Assembly (NCBI RefSeq): GCF_000622405.1
Contig: NZ_JASF01000005.1
Coordinates: 2,728,001 to 2,792,000 of the forward strand
Direction: 5' to 3'
Source of the DNA: Sulfitobacter donghicola DSW-25 = KCTC 12864 = JCM 14565
GTDB lineage: Bacteria > Pseudomonadota > Alphaproteobacteria > Rhodobacterales > Rhodobacteraceae
Length of the DNA: 64,000 nt
The translations under genes were made by a program, and so were the position numbers. The first letter of the stretch is position 1; each line of letters opens with the position of its first letter. The notes under the pieces are model-generated. The model was not told the DNA's origin. It worked only from the letters and a program-made list of their open reading frames with translations, and made no database searches. Shown here one piece after another: positions 44,305 to 54,300 of the stretch.

Positions 44305-45353
44305 AGCGCCTCCTCCAACAGGCCGAGGTCACGCAGCATGGCTTCTTCTTGCGGGGGCAGTTTGGATGCCGAGCGCAGCTGGCTTTGCATGTCGCGGTAT
44401 TCCTGCTGCTCTAGCAGGGCGTCGCGCCGCGCGATATGGGCTTTGACGCAGGCGTCATGGAGGGCGCCGATGTTGCCTTGGCTCTTCAATTTATCCATCT
44501 GCTTTTTCAGGGCAGGGATATAGCGGCTGATTGAGGTATCTTCCCACGCGGGATCATTGCGTTCACGCCAGTAGGTGTCGTCAAACGCGCGGTTTTCGCG
44601 GTTCACATCGCCACGGTCATTCTTCACCAGATAGCTATCAAGGCTGCGCAAGGCATAGTGGTTCAGCGTGGCGAAATTGCGGGATCCCGCCGCAGGAAAG
44701 CGGCGAATGCGGCGCGGGTTTGCGGCCACAAGAAAGCGATGCTGTACCGCACGGCCAGAGCCATCCGTCCAGCTGGGGCGTTGGTTCTTTTTCACTTTGG
44801 GTCGAAAGAACGGTCTATGCGCGCCAAAATACTGCAGGGGGAAATCCTGACGGACCAGCGATTTCACCTCAATCGCCGCTTCGCCGCACCATAGGTCGGG
44901 GTTGTGGCTGTGGGTGAATTGCTCAATCACGGGGCGGTCTTCAAAGCCCTCAATGTCGTTATTGGCAAAGAACTGAAAGTTCAGGCTAATCGTTTGCGGA
45001 TCACCGCAGGCATCGATCAATGCGCCAAAGCTGTGATCGCCCACATGGATATTAGGGAATTCATCAACATCGGCAATCCAGACCCAATCGGCGTTTAGCA
45101 CGATGTCCTGCTTTTTGGCGTCTTTCAGGGCTTCCATCTGGTAATTGCGGCCCTCGGCGGGGTTGGGCAGGTGCGTCACGTGCCCCTGTTCGGCCAGCGC
45201 ATCCAGCAGCGTATCGGTGCCATCGTCGCAATCGTTTGAGTAAAATAGGAAGTCGGTCACGCCAATATTCTGGTGGAAGGCGATCCATTCCAGCAAAAAG
45301 GGACCTTCGTTTTTCACGCAGGTCACAGCGGTTATTCTTAGATCATCAGCCAT
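44301..45353 (-). CDS. Glycosyltransferase family 2 (PF13704 type), first gene of the cluster
   Basis: 350 residues from the ATG at 45353, with GAGGGCG upstream. Motifs: AVTCVKNEGPFLLEWIAFHQ, FLFYSNDCDDGTDTLLDALA, IADVDEFPNIHVGD, and NHYALRSLDSYLVKNDRGD. It is clearly homologous to the GT domains at 39520 and 41276 but not near-identical. The C-terminal ~70 residues are helical and charged. The cluster's promoter should lie in 45354-45598. Confidence 0.85.
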   Translation of the reverse strand: MADDLRITAVTCVKNEGPFLLEWIAFHQNIGVTDFLFYSNDCDDGTDTLLDALAEQGHVTHLPNPAEGRNYQMEALKDAKKQDIVLNADWVWIADVDEFPNIHVGDHSFGALIDACGDPQTISLNFQFFANNDIEGFEDRPVIEQFTHSHNPDLWCGEAAIEVKSLVRQDFPLQYFGAHRPFFRPKVKKNQRPSWTDGSGRAVQHRFLVAANPRRIRRFPAAGSRNFATLNHYALRSLDSYLVKNDRGDVNRENRAFDDTYWRERNDPAWEDTSISRYIPALKKQMDKLKSQGNIGALHDACVKAHIARRDALLEQQEYRDMQSQLRSASKLPPQEEAMLRDLGLLEEAL

Positions 45354-45598
45354 GGCGCCCTCGTGTTCGGGGCGCTGCATCTCGCGTCGCGTTTACCATA
45401 TCCGCCTCATTTACGGGTGCAGTGCATTCTGGGCCTGCTACCTCATTCTTGCTCACGTCGAGGATGCCACCTTGGAGGAATCACGTCAATCTTTGGCAGA
45501 TGTTGGCGTCAACTGCGTGACATATCTATCAAAGTTGCCTTGACCTAGAGGAGGTTGAGTGGCCTTTTAAACAGAATGCCATTGGGAGGGCGGCCATT
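45354..45598. other. Divergent promoter region between GT cluster and MoxR gene
   Basis: 245 nt between divergent genes, so it must hold the promoters of both. TTGACC at 45540-45545 with a T/A-rich TTTTAA at 45565-45570 could be a weak plus-strand promoter, though the 19-nt spacing is long. GGGAGGG precedes the GTG start at 45599. No clear operator. Confidence 0.35.
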
Positions 45599-46504
45599 GT
45601 GACGGATGTTTCATCTATTGATGCGGTTCAAGAAATGCTTGGCGATGAGGGCTATGTTTGTAGCCGCGCATTAGGGACCGTCGTGTTCCTGAGCCTGAAG
45701 CTAGGGCGGCCTTTGTTTTTGGAAGGTGAGGCAGGTGTTGGCAAAACCGAGATCGCCAAGGCGCTAGCTGCGGCGATGGGGCGGCGTTTGATCCGGTTGC
45801 AATGCTATGAGGGGTTGGATGCTTCCTCGGCGGTGTATGAATGGAATTTCCCAGCGCAAATGGTTGCAATTCGCACGGCAGAGGCCACAGGCAGCACGGA
45901 TCGTGCAGCGTTGAACGGAGAGCTGTTTAGCGACGAGTTCCTGATCGAGCGCCCTCTGTTGCAAGCACTGCGGCCTGATGAAAACGGCGCGCCGATCCTG
46001 CTGATCGACGAATTGGACCGCACGGATGCGCCTTTTGAGGCCTTTTTGCTGGAAGCACTCAGCGATTTTCAGGTTACCATCCCTGAAATGGGCACGATAA
46101 AGGCCCCAGAGCCGCCCATCGTGATCCTGACCTCAAACCGCACCCGCGAAGTGCATGACGCGCTCAAGCGGCGCTGCCTGTATCACTGGGTGGATTACCC
46201 TGATTTCGAGCGTGAGATGGAGATTTTACAGGCGCGCGCCCCCGAGGCGACCGAGGCGCTGAGCCGAGAGGTGGTGGCCTTTGTGCAGCGTTTGCGTACC
46301 GAGGATTTGTTCAAGAAACCTGGTGTGGCTGAAACCATTGATTGGGCGAAATGCCTGCTGGCGCTGGATGCGCTGACCCTTAGCCCCGAAGTGATCGCCG
46401 ACACGCTGGGCGCAGTGCTAAAGTATCAGGACGACATTGCCAAACTCCAAGGATCAGAGGCCAAGCGCCTGCTGGACGAAGCAAGAGCCAGCTTGGACGC
46501 ATGA
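45599..46504 (+). CDS. MoxR-family AAA ATPase (CoxD-like)
   Basis: 301 residues from a GTG preceded by GGGAGGG. Walker A is EGEAGVGKTEIAKALA near residue 45, Walker B is ILLIDELDRTDAPFEAFLLE, and the sensor region is PPIVILTSNRTREVHDALKRRC. MoxR ATPases act as chaperones with VWA partners to mature metal enzymes or complexes. CoxD of CO dehydrogenase loci is the closest type by pattern. No coxMSL genes are in the window. The VWA partner follows after 12 nt. Confidence 0.9.
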   Translation: MTDVSSIDAVQEMLGDEGYVCSRALGTVVFLSLKLGRPLFLEGEAGVGKTEIAKALAAAMGRRLIRLQCYEGLDASSAVYEWNFPAQMVAIRTAEATGSTDRAALNGELFSDEFLIERPLLQALRPDENGAPILLIDELDRTDAPFEAFLLEALSDFQVTIPEMGTIKAPEPPIVILTSNRTREVHDALKRRCLYHWVDYPDFEREMEILQARAPEATEALSREVVAFVQRLRTEDLFKKPGVAETIDWAKCLLALDALTLSPEVIADTLGAVLKYQDDIAKLQGSEAKRLLDEARASLDA

Positions 46505-46516
46505 GGCGGCGCAGGG

Positions 46517-47782
46517 ATGGTTGAATACGCGCCCCTAGAGCTGCCCGATGATCCCAAGCTGGTGGGAAATATCACCCATTTTGCACGGGCTTTGCGGCGG
46601 GCAGGTTTGCCCATCGGGCCGGGGCGGGTGCTGGATGCGATCCGCGCGGTTGAGGCGGTGGGTTTTACCCACAAGCGTGACTTTTACTGGACGTTGCATG
46701 CGTGTTTTGTAAACCGCCCCGAACATACCCGCATTTTCGCCCAGCTTTTCCGTCTTTATTGGCGCGACCCGCGGTATATGGAGCATATGATGGCGGCGAT
46801 GCTGCCTGCTGTGCGCGGCGTTCAGGAAGAGCGGCCAGCACAAGCCGCAGAGAAACGTGCAGCCGAGGCGCTGCTAGATGGGGCCGAGGCGCCAGAGAAA
46901 GACGAAGACGCGCCGCCAAAGGAGGAAGAAACCGTGATCGAGGTTGATGCCTCGCTGACGATGTCAAAATCCGAACGGCTCAAGACGTTGGACTTTGAGT
47001 TGATGAGCTTGGCCGAAGTGGCCGAAGCCAAGCGGATGTTGGCCAAGCTGAGCCTGCCGATCAGGCCTCTGCCTTCGCGCCGAAATGCCCCCAGTTTTGG
47101 GCGAGGGCGCATTGATGCTGCGCGCAGTTTGCGCGGCGCGATGCGGCGGGGGGGCGAGATGGATGTGCTGGCGCTCAAACAGCCAAAGCCGCGCTGGCCA
47201 AATTTGGTGGCTCTTTGCGATATTTCGGGCTCGATGAGCCAATACAGCAGGATTATCCTGCATTTTTTACATGCTGTCGCGAACGAACGCGGCGCGGGCT
47301 GGGCGCAGGTGCATGCGTTTACCTTTGGCACCCAGCTGACCAACATCACCCGCCATTTGCGCACACGTGACGTGGATGCGGCGCTCAAGGCGGCGGGGGC
47401 GCAGGCGCAGGATTGGGAGGGTGGGACACGCATCGGGCAGAGTATAGAGGCCTTCAATCGCGACTGGTCGCGCCGCGTGTTGGGGCAGGGTGCCGTTGTC
47501 TTGTTAATTACAGATGGGTTGGATCGTGACGATCCAGACGCGCTGGCCCGTCAGATGAAACGTTTGCACCTGTCGGCGCGGCGTGTGATCTGGCTGAACC
47601 CGTTGTTGCGCTGGGATGGGTTTGCGCCAAAGGCGGCAGGCATCCGCGCCATGTTGCCCCATGTAGATAGCTTTCGCGCGGGCCATTCCATCGCCTCGCT
47701 AGAGGCGCTGGCGGCGGCGATTTCAAAGCCTGACGATGTTGGGGAAAAATCGCGCTTGATGGCGATGGTCGGGGGCGCCTAA
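46517..47782 (+). CDS. VWA domain protein (CoxE-like)
   Basis: 421 residues. The N-terminal ~200 residues hold ITHFARALRRAGLPIGPGRV, then an acidic linker (EAPEKDEDAPPKEEE). The VWA domain has its MIDAS at NLVALCDISGSMSQYSR (DxSxS) and a second motif at VVLLITDGLDRDDPDAL. CoxE proteins pair with CoxD ATPases. A short hairpin overlaps the stop codon and closes the two-gene unit, which converges on purL. Confidence 0.88.
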   Translation: MVEYAPLELPDDPKLVGNITHFARALRRAGLPIGPGRVLDAIRAVEAVGFTHKRDFYWTLHACFVNRPEHTRIFAQLFRLYWRDPRYMEHMMAAMLPAVRGVQEERPAQAAEKRAAEALLDGAEAPEKDEDAPPKEEETVIEVDASLTMSKSERLKTLDFELMSLAEVAEAKRMLAKLSLPIRPLPSRRNAPSFGRGRIDAARSLRGAMRRGGEMDVLALKQPKPRWPNLVALCDISGSMSQYSRIILHFLHAVANERGAGWAQVHAFTFGTQLTNITRHLRTRDVDAALKAAGAQAQDWEGGTRIGQSIEAFNRDWSRRVLGQGAVVLLITDGLDRDDPDALARQMKRLHLSARRVIWLNPLLRWDGFAPKAAGIRAMLPHVDSFRAGHSIASLEALAAAISKPDDVGEKSRLMAMVGGA

Positions 47783-47793
47783 GGCACCCCCGA
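47769..47793. terminator. Terminator hairpin spanning the CoxE-like stop codon
   Basis: TCGGGGG-C-GCC pairs with GGC-A-CCCCCGA, with the TAA stop as a 3-nt loop. One C/A mismatch interrupts the 10 pairs. On the plus strand TGAGATTTTA follows. It sits between convergent genes. Confidence 0.6.
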
Positions 47794-47800
47794 TGAGATT

Positions 47801-49960
47801 TTAGGTCACTGTGGCTGCAAAAGAGCCGTTGTATTGTGTGCTAAGGTCGGACAGCTGAGCACTGCTAGAGCCAAAGCCCAATGTGTCGCCGCCAAAGGAG
47901 CCAACTGCCGTTAGGGACAGGCCAGCGGCGGCTGCGGCGGCGGTCAATGCGTCCACGGCATCTGGCGCTGCTGCAATCAAATAGCGTGCCTGATCCTCAC
48001 CAAAGAGCTGCGCAGTGTCTGCGGTATCCAATGCAAGGCCCAGTTTGGCGTGATCGGCCATTTCAAAGGCCGCCAGCGCAAGGCCCCCATCTGACAGGTC
48101 AGTACAGGCTGCGATGTTGGTGTGGTTGGCGCGGATGAAATCGCCATGTGCTGCTTCGGCGGTCAGATCAACGGATGGAGCATCCCCATCTGCGCGGCCA
48201 AAAGCCTCGGCCAGCAGGGCGGATTGCCCTAGGTGACCAGCGGTTTCACCCAAAACCAATGCGACATGGCCGCTGCGGACATCAAAGCCGATGATGTCGC
48301 TGGATTGTTTGATCAACCCAACAGCGCCAATTGTTGGCGTTGGCAGGATCGCCGAGCCATCTGTTTCGTTATAAAGGGACACGTTGCCCGAAACGATTGG
48401 CATGCCAAGGGCGGCGACTGCTTCGCCGATGCCTTTGATCGCGCCCACAAACTGGCCCATGATCTCGGGTTTTTCTGGGTTGCCAAAGTTCAGGTTATCG
48501 GTGGTTGCCAGTGGCGTTGCGCCGACGGCTGTGAGGTTGCGGTATGCTTCGGCGACGGCCTGTTTGCCGCCCTCGACAGGGTTCGCTTTGACATAGCGCG
48601 GTGTCACGTCAGAGGTGAAGGCCAGCGATTTGTCTGTGCCGTGAACACGTACCATACCCGCACCAAAGCCCGGTGTGCGGGCGCTATCGGCCATGACCAT
48701 CGTGTCATACTGTTCGTACACCCAAGATTTGCCACCATAGTTCGGCGAGGCGAGCAGCGCCTTGAGGCCGTCGATAGGATCGATTGTCGGCGCGTCGGCC
48801 AAGGGGGCAGCGGCAGGTGTTTCCACCCATGGGCGGTCATATTCTGGCGCAGTGCCAGAGAGCGCCTTGAGCGGCAGGTCTGCTTTGATTTCGCCGTTGT
48901 GGCGGATCAAGAAGCGGTCTTCGGCGATTGTTTCGCCTACGATTGCGAAATCGAGGTCCCATTTGTCAAAGACGGCTTTTGCTTCGGCTTCCAACTCGGG
49001 GCGCAGAACCATCAGCATCCGCTCTTGGGATTCCGAGAGCATCATTTCATAGGCGGTCATGTTCTCTTCGCGGGTTGGGACTTTTTCCAGATCAAGGATC
49101 ACGCCCAGATCACCCTTGTCGCCCATTTCAACCGCTGAACAGGTTAGGCCAGCGGCCCCCATATCCTGAATGGAAATAACCGCACCTGTCGCCATCAGCT
49201 CTAGCGTGGCTTCCATCAGGCGTTTTTCGGTGAACGGGTCACCCACCTGCACGGTGGGGCGTTTTTCTTCGATGGTGTCGTCAAACTCGGCCGAGGCCAT
49301 TGTTGCGCCGCCCACGCCGTCACGGCCTGTTTTCGCACCAAGGTAGACCACAGGCATACCGATACCAGAAGCCGCAGAATAAAAGATCTTGTCAGCATCA
49401 GCGAGGCCAGCCGCAAAGGCGTTGACCAAGCAGTTGCCGTTATAGGCTTTGTCAAAGCGGACTTCGCCGCCGACACAAGGAACGCCAAAACAGTTACCAT
49501 AGCCGCCCACACCCGCAACAACACCGTGCACCAATTGCTTTGTTTTATGGTGGGAAGGCTCACCAAAGCTGAGCGAGTTCATCGAGGCGATGGGGCGCGC
49601 GCCCATGGTAAAGACATCGCGCAAAATGCCGCCCACACCTGTTGCAGCCCCTTGGTAGGGTTCGATGTAGGAGGGGTGGTTGTGGCTTTCCATTTTAAAG
49701 ACCACGGCCTGACCATCGCCGATATCCACAACACCAGCGTTTTCGCCAGGTCCACAGATCACCTGAGGGCCTTCGGTAGGGAGGGTGCGCAGCCATTTCT
49801 TGGAAGACTTATACGAGCAGTGTTCGTTCCACATGGCGGAAAAGATGCCCAGCTCGGTAAAAGTGGGGGTGCGGCCCATCAGGTCGAGGATCGTCTGGTA
49901 TTCGCTGTCACTTAGCCCGTGGGCTGAAATGATGTCTTGGGTGATGGCTGGTTCTGACAT
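47801..49960 (-). CDS. purL: Phosphoribosylformylglycinamidine synthase subunit II
   Basis: 719-residue small-type PurL, the ATP-dependent amidine-forming subunit that works with PurQ and PurS (not in the window). Conserved features: [19 protein letters not shown] near residue 42 with the catalytic His, [50 protein letters not shown] and [20 protein letters not shown]. Length is normal and the frame intact. The upstream 321 nt contain unusual structure. Confidence 0.96.
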   Translation of the reverse strand: MSEPAITQDIISAHGLSDSEYQTILDLMGRTPTFTELGIFSAMWNEHCSYKSSKKWLRTLPTEGPQVICGPGENAGVVDIGDGQAVVFKMESHNHPSYIEPYQGAATGVGGILRDVFTMGARPIASMNSLSFGEPSHHKTKQLVHGVVAGVGGYGNCFGVPCVGGEVRFDKAYNGNCLVNAFAAGLADADKIFYSAASGIGMPVVYLGAKTGRDGVGGATMASAEFDDTIEEKRPTVQVGDPFTEKRLMEATLELMATGAVISIQDMGAAGLTCSAVEMGDKGDLGVILDLEKVPTREENMTAYEMMLSESQERMLMVLRPELEAEAKAVFDKWDLDFAIVGETIAEDRFLIRHNGEIKADLPLKALSGTAPEYDRPWVETPAAAPLADAPTIDPIDGLKALLASPNYGGKSWVYEQYDTMVMADSARTPGFGAGMVRVHGTDKSLAFTSDVTPRYVKANPVEGGKQAVAEAYRNLTAVGATPLATTDNLNFGNPEKPEIMGQFVGAIKGIGEAVAALGMPIVSGNVSLYNETDGSAILPTPTIGAVGLIKQSSDIIGFDVRSGHVALVLGETAGHLGQSALLAEAFGRADGDAPSVDLTAEAAHGDFIRANHTNIAACTDLSDGGLALAAFEMADHAKLGLALDTADTAQLFGEDQARYLIAAAPDAVDALTAAAAAAGLSLTAVGSFGGDTLGFGSSSAQLSDLSTQYNGSFAATVT

Positions 49961-50100
49961 GGTGGCGCTCCCCGAGGGTCATAAAACTTGGCCCCTCTCA
50001 TAGGGCAGGAGCGTGCAGGGGGGAAGGGCGTTTTGTGGATTCAAAACCCGTCAGGCGGTGTTTATACGTGAAAAGGAACGGGCCTAGCTGAACAGTAGAC

Positions 50101-50127
50101 AAAAAAAGACCGGGCGCGAGGCCCGGC
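50101..50127 (-). terminator. Intrinsic terminator downstream of lysR
   Basis: On the minus strand CCGGGC-CTCGC-GCCCGG is followed by TCTTTTTTT: a textbook GC stem with T run. It lies about 155 nt after the lysR stop. Confidence 0.88.
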
Positions 50128-50153
50128 CAAGTCCAACAGGGAGGTATAAGGCG

Positions 50154-50243
50154 ATGCGCGCGGGGCGCCTCAATCCTTATATTGTTCAGTTAGGATGCAG
50201 CCTGCACACAATCAAGGCAGATTCTGTTCGAGTCAGCGCATAA
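50154..50243 (+). CDS. Possible 29-residue small ORF
   Basis: The ATG at 50154 has a strong AGGGAGGT about 9 nt upstream and opens 29 codons (MRAGRLNPYIVQ...). The stop TAA falls inside the palindrome at 50236-50254. There is no signal peptide or known motif. It lies antisense to the lysR 3' UTR. The AGGGAGGT may equally be the complement of a functional CCTCCCT in a minus-strand RNA, so coding is unproven. Confidence 0.3.
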   Translation: MRAGRLNPYIVQLGCSLHTIKADSVRVSA

Positions 50244-50254
50244 CTGTTATGCGC
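50236..50254. repeat. Perfect palindrome GCGCATAA-CTG-TTATGCGC
   Basis: An 8-bp perfect inverted repeat with a 3-nt centre, 28 nt beyond the lysR stop. It could be an operator, a stabilising 3'-UTR hairpin, or the end of the small plus-strand ORF. No T run follows beyond TTT. Confidence 0.55.
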
Positions 50255-50281
50255 TTTACGCATGGCTGTTGTCTGGAAACC

Positions 50282-51187
50282 CTATTTTTCTTGGTCTAGC
50301 TTCTGTTGTTTTCGATATGAGATGATCTCATCCTGAACAAATTCCTTGAACGCGGCAACGCGTTTGGATTGGCGCAGCTCTTCTGGGTAGGCAAGGAAAA
50401 CAGGCACTTCGGCGGATTCCACCTCTGGAAGGATGTGAACGAGTTCGGGGAAGTCCTGAGTGAGGTAGTTAGGCAGAACACCGATACCAACATCATGCAG
50501 AACACCCTGAAGAACGCCAAAGTAATTATTGACGGTCAGCAGGGACTTTACATCGTTCATCATCAGCTTTTGGATCAGGTTCAGGCCCGCCCCCACCTGA
50601 TCACTATCCGTGTTCTGGCAGATGAGTCGGTGATTGCTCATGTCTTCGATGCTGGCTGGGACGCCATTATCATCGAGATATTTCTTGCTGGCGTATAGGC
50701 ACATCTGAACCGTCATCAGGCGTTTGCGCACCAAATCCGCTTGGGAAGGTTCTTTGAGGCGGATGGCAACATCGGCCTCGCGCATGGGGAGGTCCAGCAC
50801 CCGCTCTTCGAGCATCAGGTCTACTTTTAGGTCTGGGTATTTATCGTATAGTTTTGACAGGCGCGGCGCGAGCCATAGGGTGCCAAAGCCGATTGTGGTG
50901 GTAACCCGCAATTCGCCAAATACCTCTTCTTCGCTGTCGCGAATGCGGGCGGCGGCGGCATCAAGGCGTTTGATCATCGCCGAGGTTGCATCAAACAACA
51001 GCTCGCCTTGCTCGGTCAGGATCAGGCCGCGGGCATGGCGGTGGAACAAGTTGGTATTTAGCTGTTCCTCAAGGCCGCGGACCTGTCGGCTCACGGCGGA
51101 TTGGGACAGGTTCAGCTTGTCCCCCGCATGGGTGAGCGAGCCGGCATCCGCCACCGCGTGAAAAATCCTTAGTTTGTCCCAGTCCAT
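50282..51187 (-). CDS. LysR family transcriptional regulator
   Basis: 301 residues. The N-terminal HTH is LRIFHAVADAGSLTHAGDKLNLSQSAVSRQVRGLEEQL, given here in part (SLTHAGDKLNLSQSAVSRQV). The effector domain begins near residue 93 with ELRVTTTIGFGTLWLAPRL and includes ADVAIRLKEPSQADLVRKRL and GIGVLPNYL. It is divergent from the large ferredoxin oxidoreductase gene, a typical target position. Inducer unknown. Confidence 0.92.
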   Translation of the reverse strand: MDWDKLRIFHAVADAGSLTHAGDKLNLSQSAVSRQVRGLEEQLNTNLFHRHARGLILTEQGELLFDATSAMIKRLDAAAARIRDSEEEVFGELRVTTTIGFGTLWLAPRLSKLYDKYPDLKVDLMLEERVLDLPMREADVAIRLKEPSQADLVRKRLMTVQMCLYASKKYLDDNGVPASIEDMSNHRLICQNTDSDQVGAGLNLIQKLMMNDVKSLLTVNNYFGVLQGVLHDVGIGVLPNYLTQDFPELVHILPEVESAEVPVFLAYPEELRQSKRVAAFKEFVQDEIISYRKQQKLDQEK

Positions 51188-51370
51188 AGCGCGCCTTTCT
51201 GATTGGATGTTCTTTTACCTGTGTTTGCAGGTTGGCACACCCCTTTTAGAGCGGGGAAATTACGGTTTTGTGGATAAGAGGGCTATACAGGTCAGTATTT
51301 GTGACCTATCGTGGTTGGAAATTAAGCATGTTTGTGTGCATTTATGCGCTGGTTTCTTGGGAGGGACGCC

Positions 51371-54300
51371 ATGACAACGCCAAAGATTTCGCTAAATGAT
51401 CGTTTGGATCTAACCAAAAGCCCCGTTTTATTGAATGGAACGCAGGCTTTGGTGCGTGTGATGATGATGCAGGCCGCCCGTGACAAGGCCGCAGGCCTAA
51501 ACACAGCGGGACTGGTAACCGGCTATCGTGGATCGCCTTTGGGGGCGGTTGATTTGCAGATGTCGCGCGCTGAAAAGCAGCTCACCGAGCATAACATCAC
51601 GTTTCAAGCAGGGTTGAACGAGGATTTGGCGGCGACGGCTCTTTGGGGGGCGCAGCAGGCCGAGGTTCGGGGTGAGGGTAAATATGATGGTGTATTTGGT
51701 CTGTGGTACGGCAAAGGGCCAGGGGTTGATCGCACGGGCGATGTGATGCGCCATGCGAATATGGCGGGTAGCTCGACGCATGGCGGTGTTGTGATGGCCA
51801 TGGGGGATGATCACACGGGTGAATCCTCGACCGTGTTGCACCAGTCGGAATTTGCGATGGTCGATACCTATATGCCTGTCCTGTCTCCGGCAGGGGTGCA
51901 AGAGGTGCTGGATTACGGCCTATATGGCTGGGCGTTGTCCCGTTATGCGGGGGTCTGGGTTGGTCTGAAGACCATGAAAGACACGGTCGAGGTCACATCG
52001 GTTGTGGATGGTGATCCGCACCGGATGTCCTTTGTCACGCCGGATATTGATTTGCCTGACGGCGGGCTGAACATTCGTCTGGTGGATGACCGGATCGAGC
52101 AGGAAGCGCGCCTGATTGATTACAAACGTTACGCCGCCGAGGCGTTTTCACATGCCAACAAGATGGACAAACGCATGTGGGGCAACGCCAAGGCCAAGAT
52201 CGGCTTTGTTGCGGCGGGTAAGAATTATCTCGATCTGATCCATGCCATGAGCCTGTTGAATATTGATGCAGAAGAGGCCGCGCGGCTGGGCATTAGCACC
52301 TATAAGGTGGGTCAGACGTGGCCATTAGACATGCGCGGGTTTAACGATTGGGCTGCTGATCTGGACCTGATTGTTGTGGTTGAGGAAAAGCGCAAGCTGA
52401 TCGAAGTGCAGATCAAAGAGGCGCTGTTTGATGATCGTCGGGGTAGACGTGTGTATGGCGGTACAAAGAACGGAGCCGAGTTCTTTTCCGCCCGCTATGC
52501 GCTAGACCCGATTGATATCGCGGATAAGCTTGGCGAGGTTTTATGTGAAGAGGGGCGCGGCACGGATGGTATCCGCGCTGGGCTGGCCGATCTGGCGGAT
52601 GCGCGCCGCGCAGATAACGCCGAAGAGCTGGCAGGGCGTCTGCCGTATTTCTGTTCGGGCTGTCCGCATAACTCGTCCACAAAGGTTCCAGAGGGCAGCC
52701 GCGCTTATGCGGGTATCGGCTGTCACTTTATGGTGCAATGGATGGACCGAGAGACCTTGGGCTTTACCCATATGGGGGGCGAGGGGGCAAATTGGATTGG
52801 CGAAGCGCCGTTTTCCAAAACGCCGCATGTTTTCCAGAACCTAGGGGACGGCACGTATAACCACTCGGGCGTGCAAGCCATCCGCGCTGCGATCGCTGCG
52901 GGAACCAATATTACCTATAAAATCCTGTATAACGACGCAGTTGCCATGACAGGCGGTCAGCCGAATGAAGGCGAGCTGGATGCGCCCCGTATCGTTGCCG
53001 AATTGTCGGCGATGGGGATCAAGAACCTTGTTGTTGTTTATGACGAAAAGGAAGACGTGGACTTTGCCGCCTTCAAGGGCATCGAAATACATGAGCGCGC
53101 CGAGCTGAAGACTGTTCAGGAACGGCTGGCCAAGGTTGAAGGGGTGAGCGCGATCGTCTACATCCAGACCTGCGCCGCGGAAAAGCGCCGCCGCCGTAAA
53201 CGCGGGCTGTTCCCAGATCCTGACAAGCGTTTGTTCATTAATACGGATGTTTGCGAAGGCTGCGGAGATTGCGGCGTGCAATCCAACTGTGTCTCTATCG
53301 TTCCGGCCGAGACCGAGCTGGGGCGCAAGCGGGCGATTGATCAATCCTCCTGCAATAAAGATTTTTCCTGTATCAACGGCTTTTGCCCGTCTTTTGTCAC
53401 GCTTGAAGGCGCCACCGTGCGCAAAGAAGCGACAACAGAGATAAATATCCCCGACCTGCCGCAGCCGGATCTGCCCGCGATTGAGGGCACCTATAATGTG
53501 GTTATTACCGGTGTCGGGGGGACGGGCGTTGTCACCATCGGCGCTGTTCTGGCTCAGGCTGCCCAGATTGACGGCAAAGGGGCTGGTATGATGGAGATGG
53601 CTGGCCTTGCCCAAAAAGGCGGTGCGGTGAATATCCACTGTCGTTTAGCCGAAAAGCCCGAAGGCATCAGCGCAATCCGTGTGGCGACAGGTGAATGCCA
53701 TGCGCTGATCGGTGGTGATCTGGTTGTTTCAGCTGGCAATAAAACGCTGGGGCTGACCTCGACAGGGCAAACTGGCGCTGTTGTGAACAGCCACCAGATC
53801 ATTACGGGCGACTTTACCCGCGATACTGAATTCCAGATGCCCTATGACCGCTTAGAGCTGGCATTGGAGGCACGGTTGAAAGAGCGCCTGTCGATGTTTG
53901 ATGCCTCTGATCTGGCAAAGGCGACGCTGGGGGATTCTATTTTCTCGAATATGATGATCTTTGGCGGGGCTTGGCAGCAGGGGCTGATCCCTCTCACGCT
54001 GGAAGCGGTTGTCGAGGCGATCAAGCTGAATGGCGCGGCCGTTGATCGGAACCTTCGCGCCTTTGAAATCGGGCGCTGGGCGGTTGAGCATCCGGCAGAG
54101 GCAGAGGCGGTTCTGACGCCAAATGTTGTGGCACTGCCGAAAACCTTGGATGAAAAGATCGCCTATCGCAAAGAGCACCTGACAGCCTATCAAGGGGCAG
54201 GTCTGGCCAAACGGTATGGCAAATTGCTGGAGAGCATCAGCGATACAGCGCTGCGCGAGGCTGTGGCTGACGGGTATCATAAGGTGTTGTCTTATAAGGA

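Larger units (their letters stand above)
49961..50281. other. Structured intergenic region upstream of purL
   Basis: 321 nt between lysR (upstream) and purL, both on the minus strand, so it must include the lysR 3' end and the purL promoter. It holds a canonical minus-strand terminator (50101-50127), a perfect 19-bp palindrome (50236-50254) and a possible plus-strand small ORF (50154-50243). On the minus strand a CCTCCCT stretch precedes the terminator, which could mark an anti-Shine-Dalgarno small RNA. Confidence 0.55.

Noticed and set aside
50200..50260. tRNA-like TTCGAGTC loop upstream of purL
   Set aside because: The flanking bases do not form the 5-bp T stem and no anticodon arm or acceptor stem fits.
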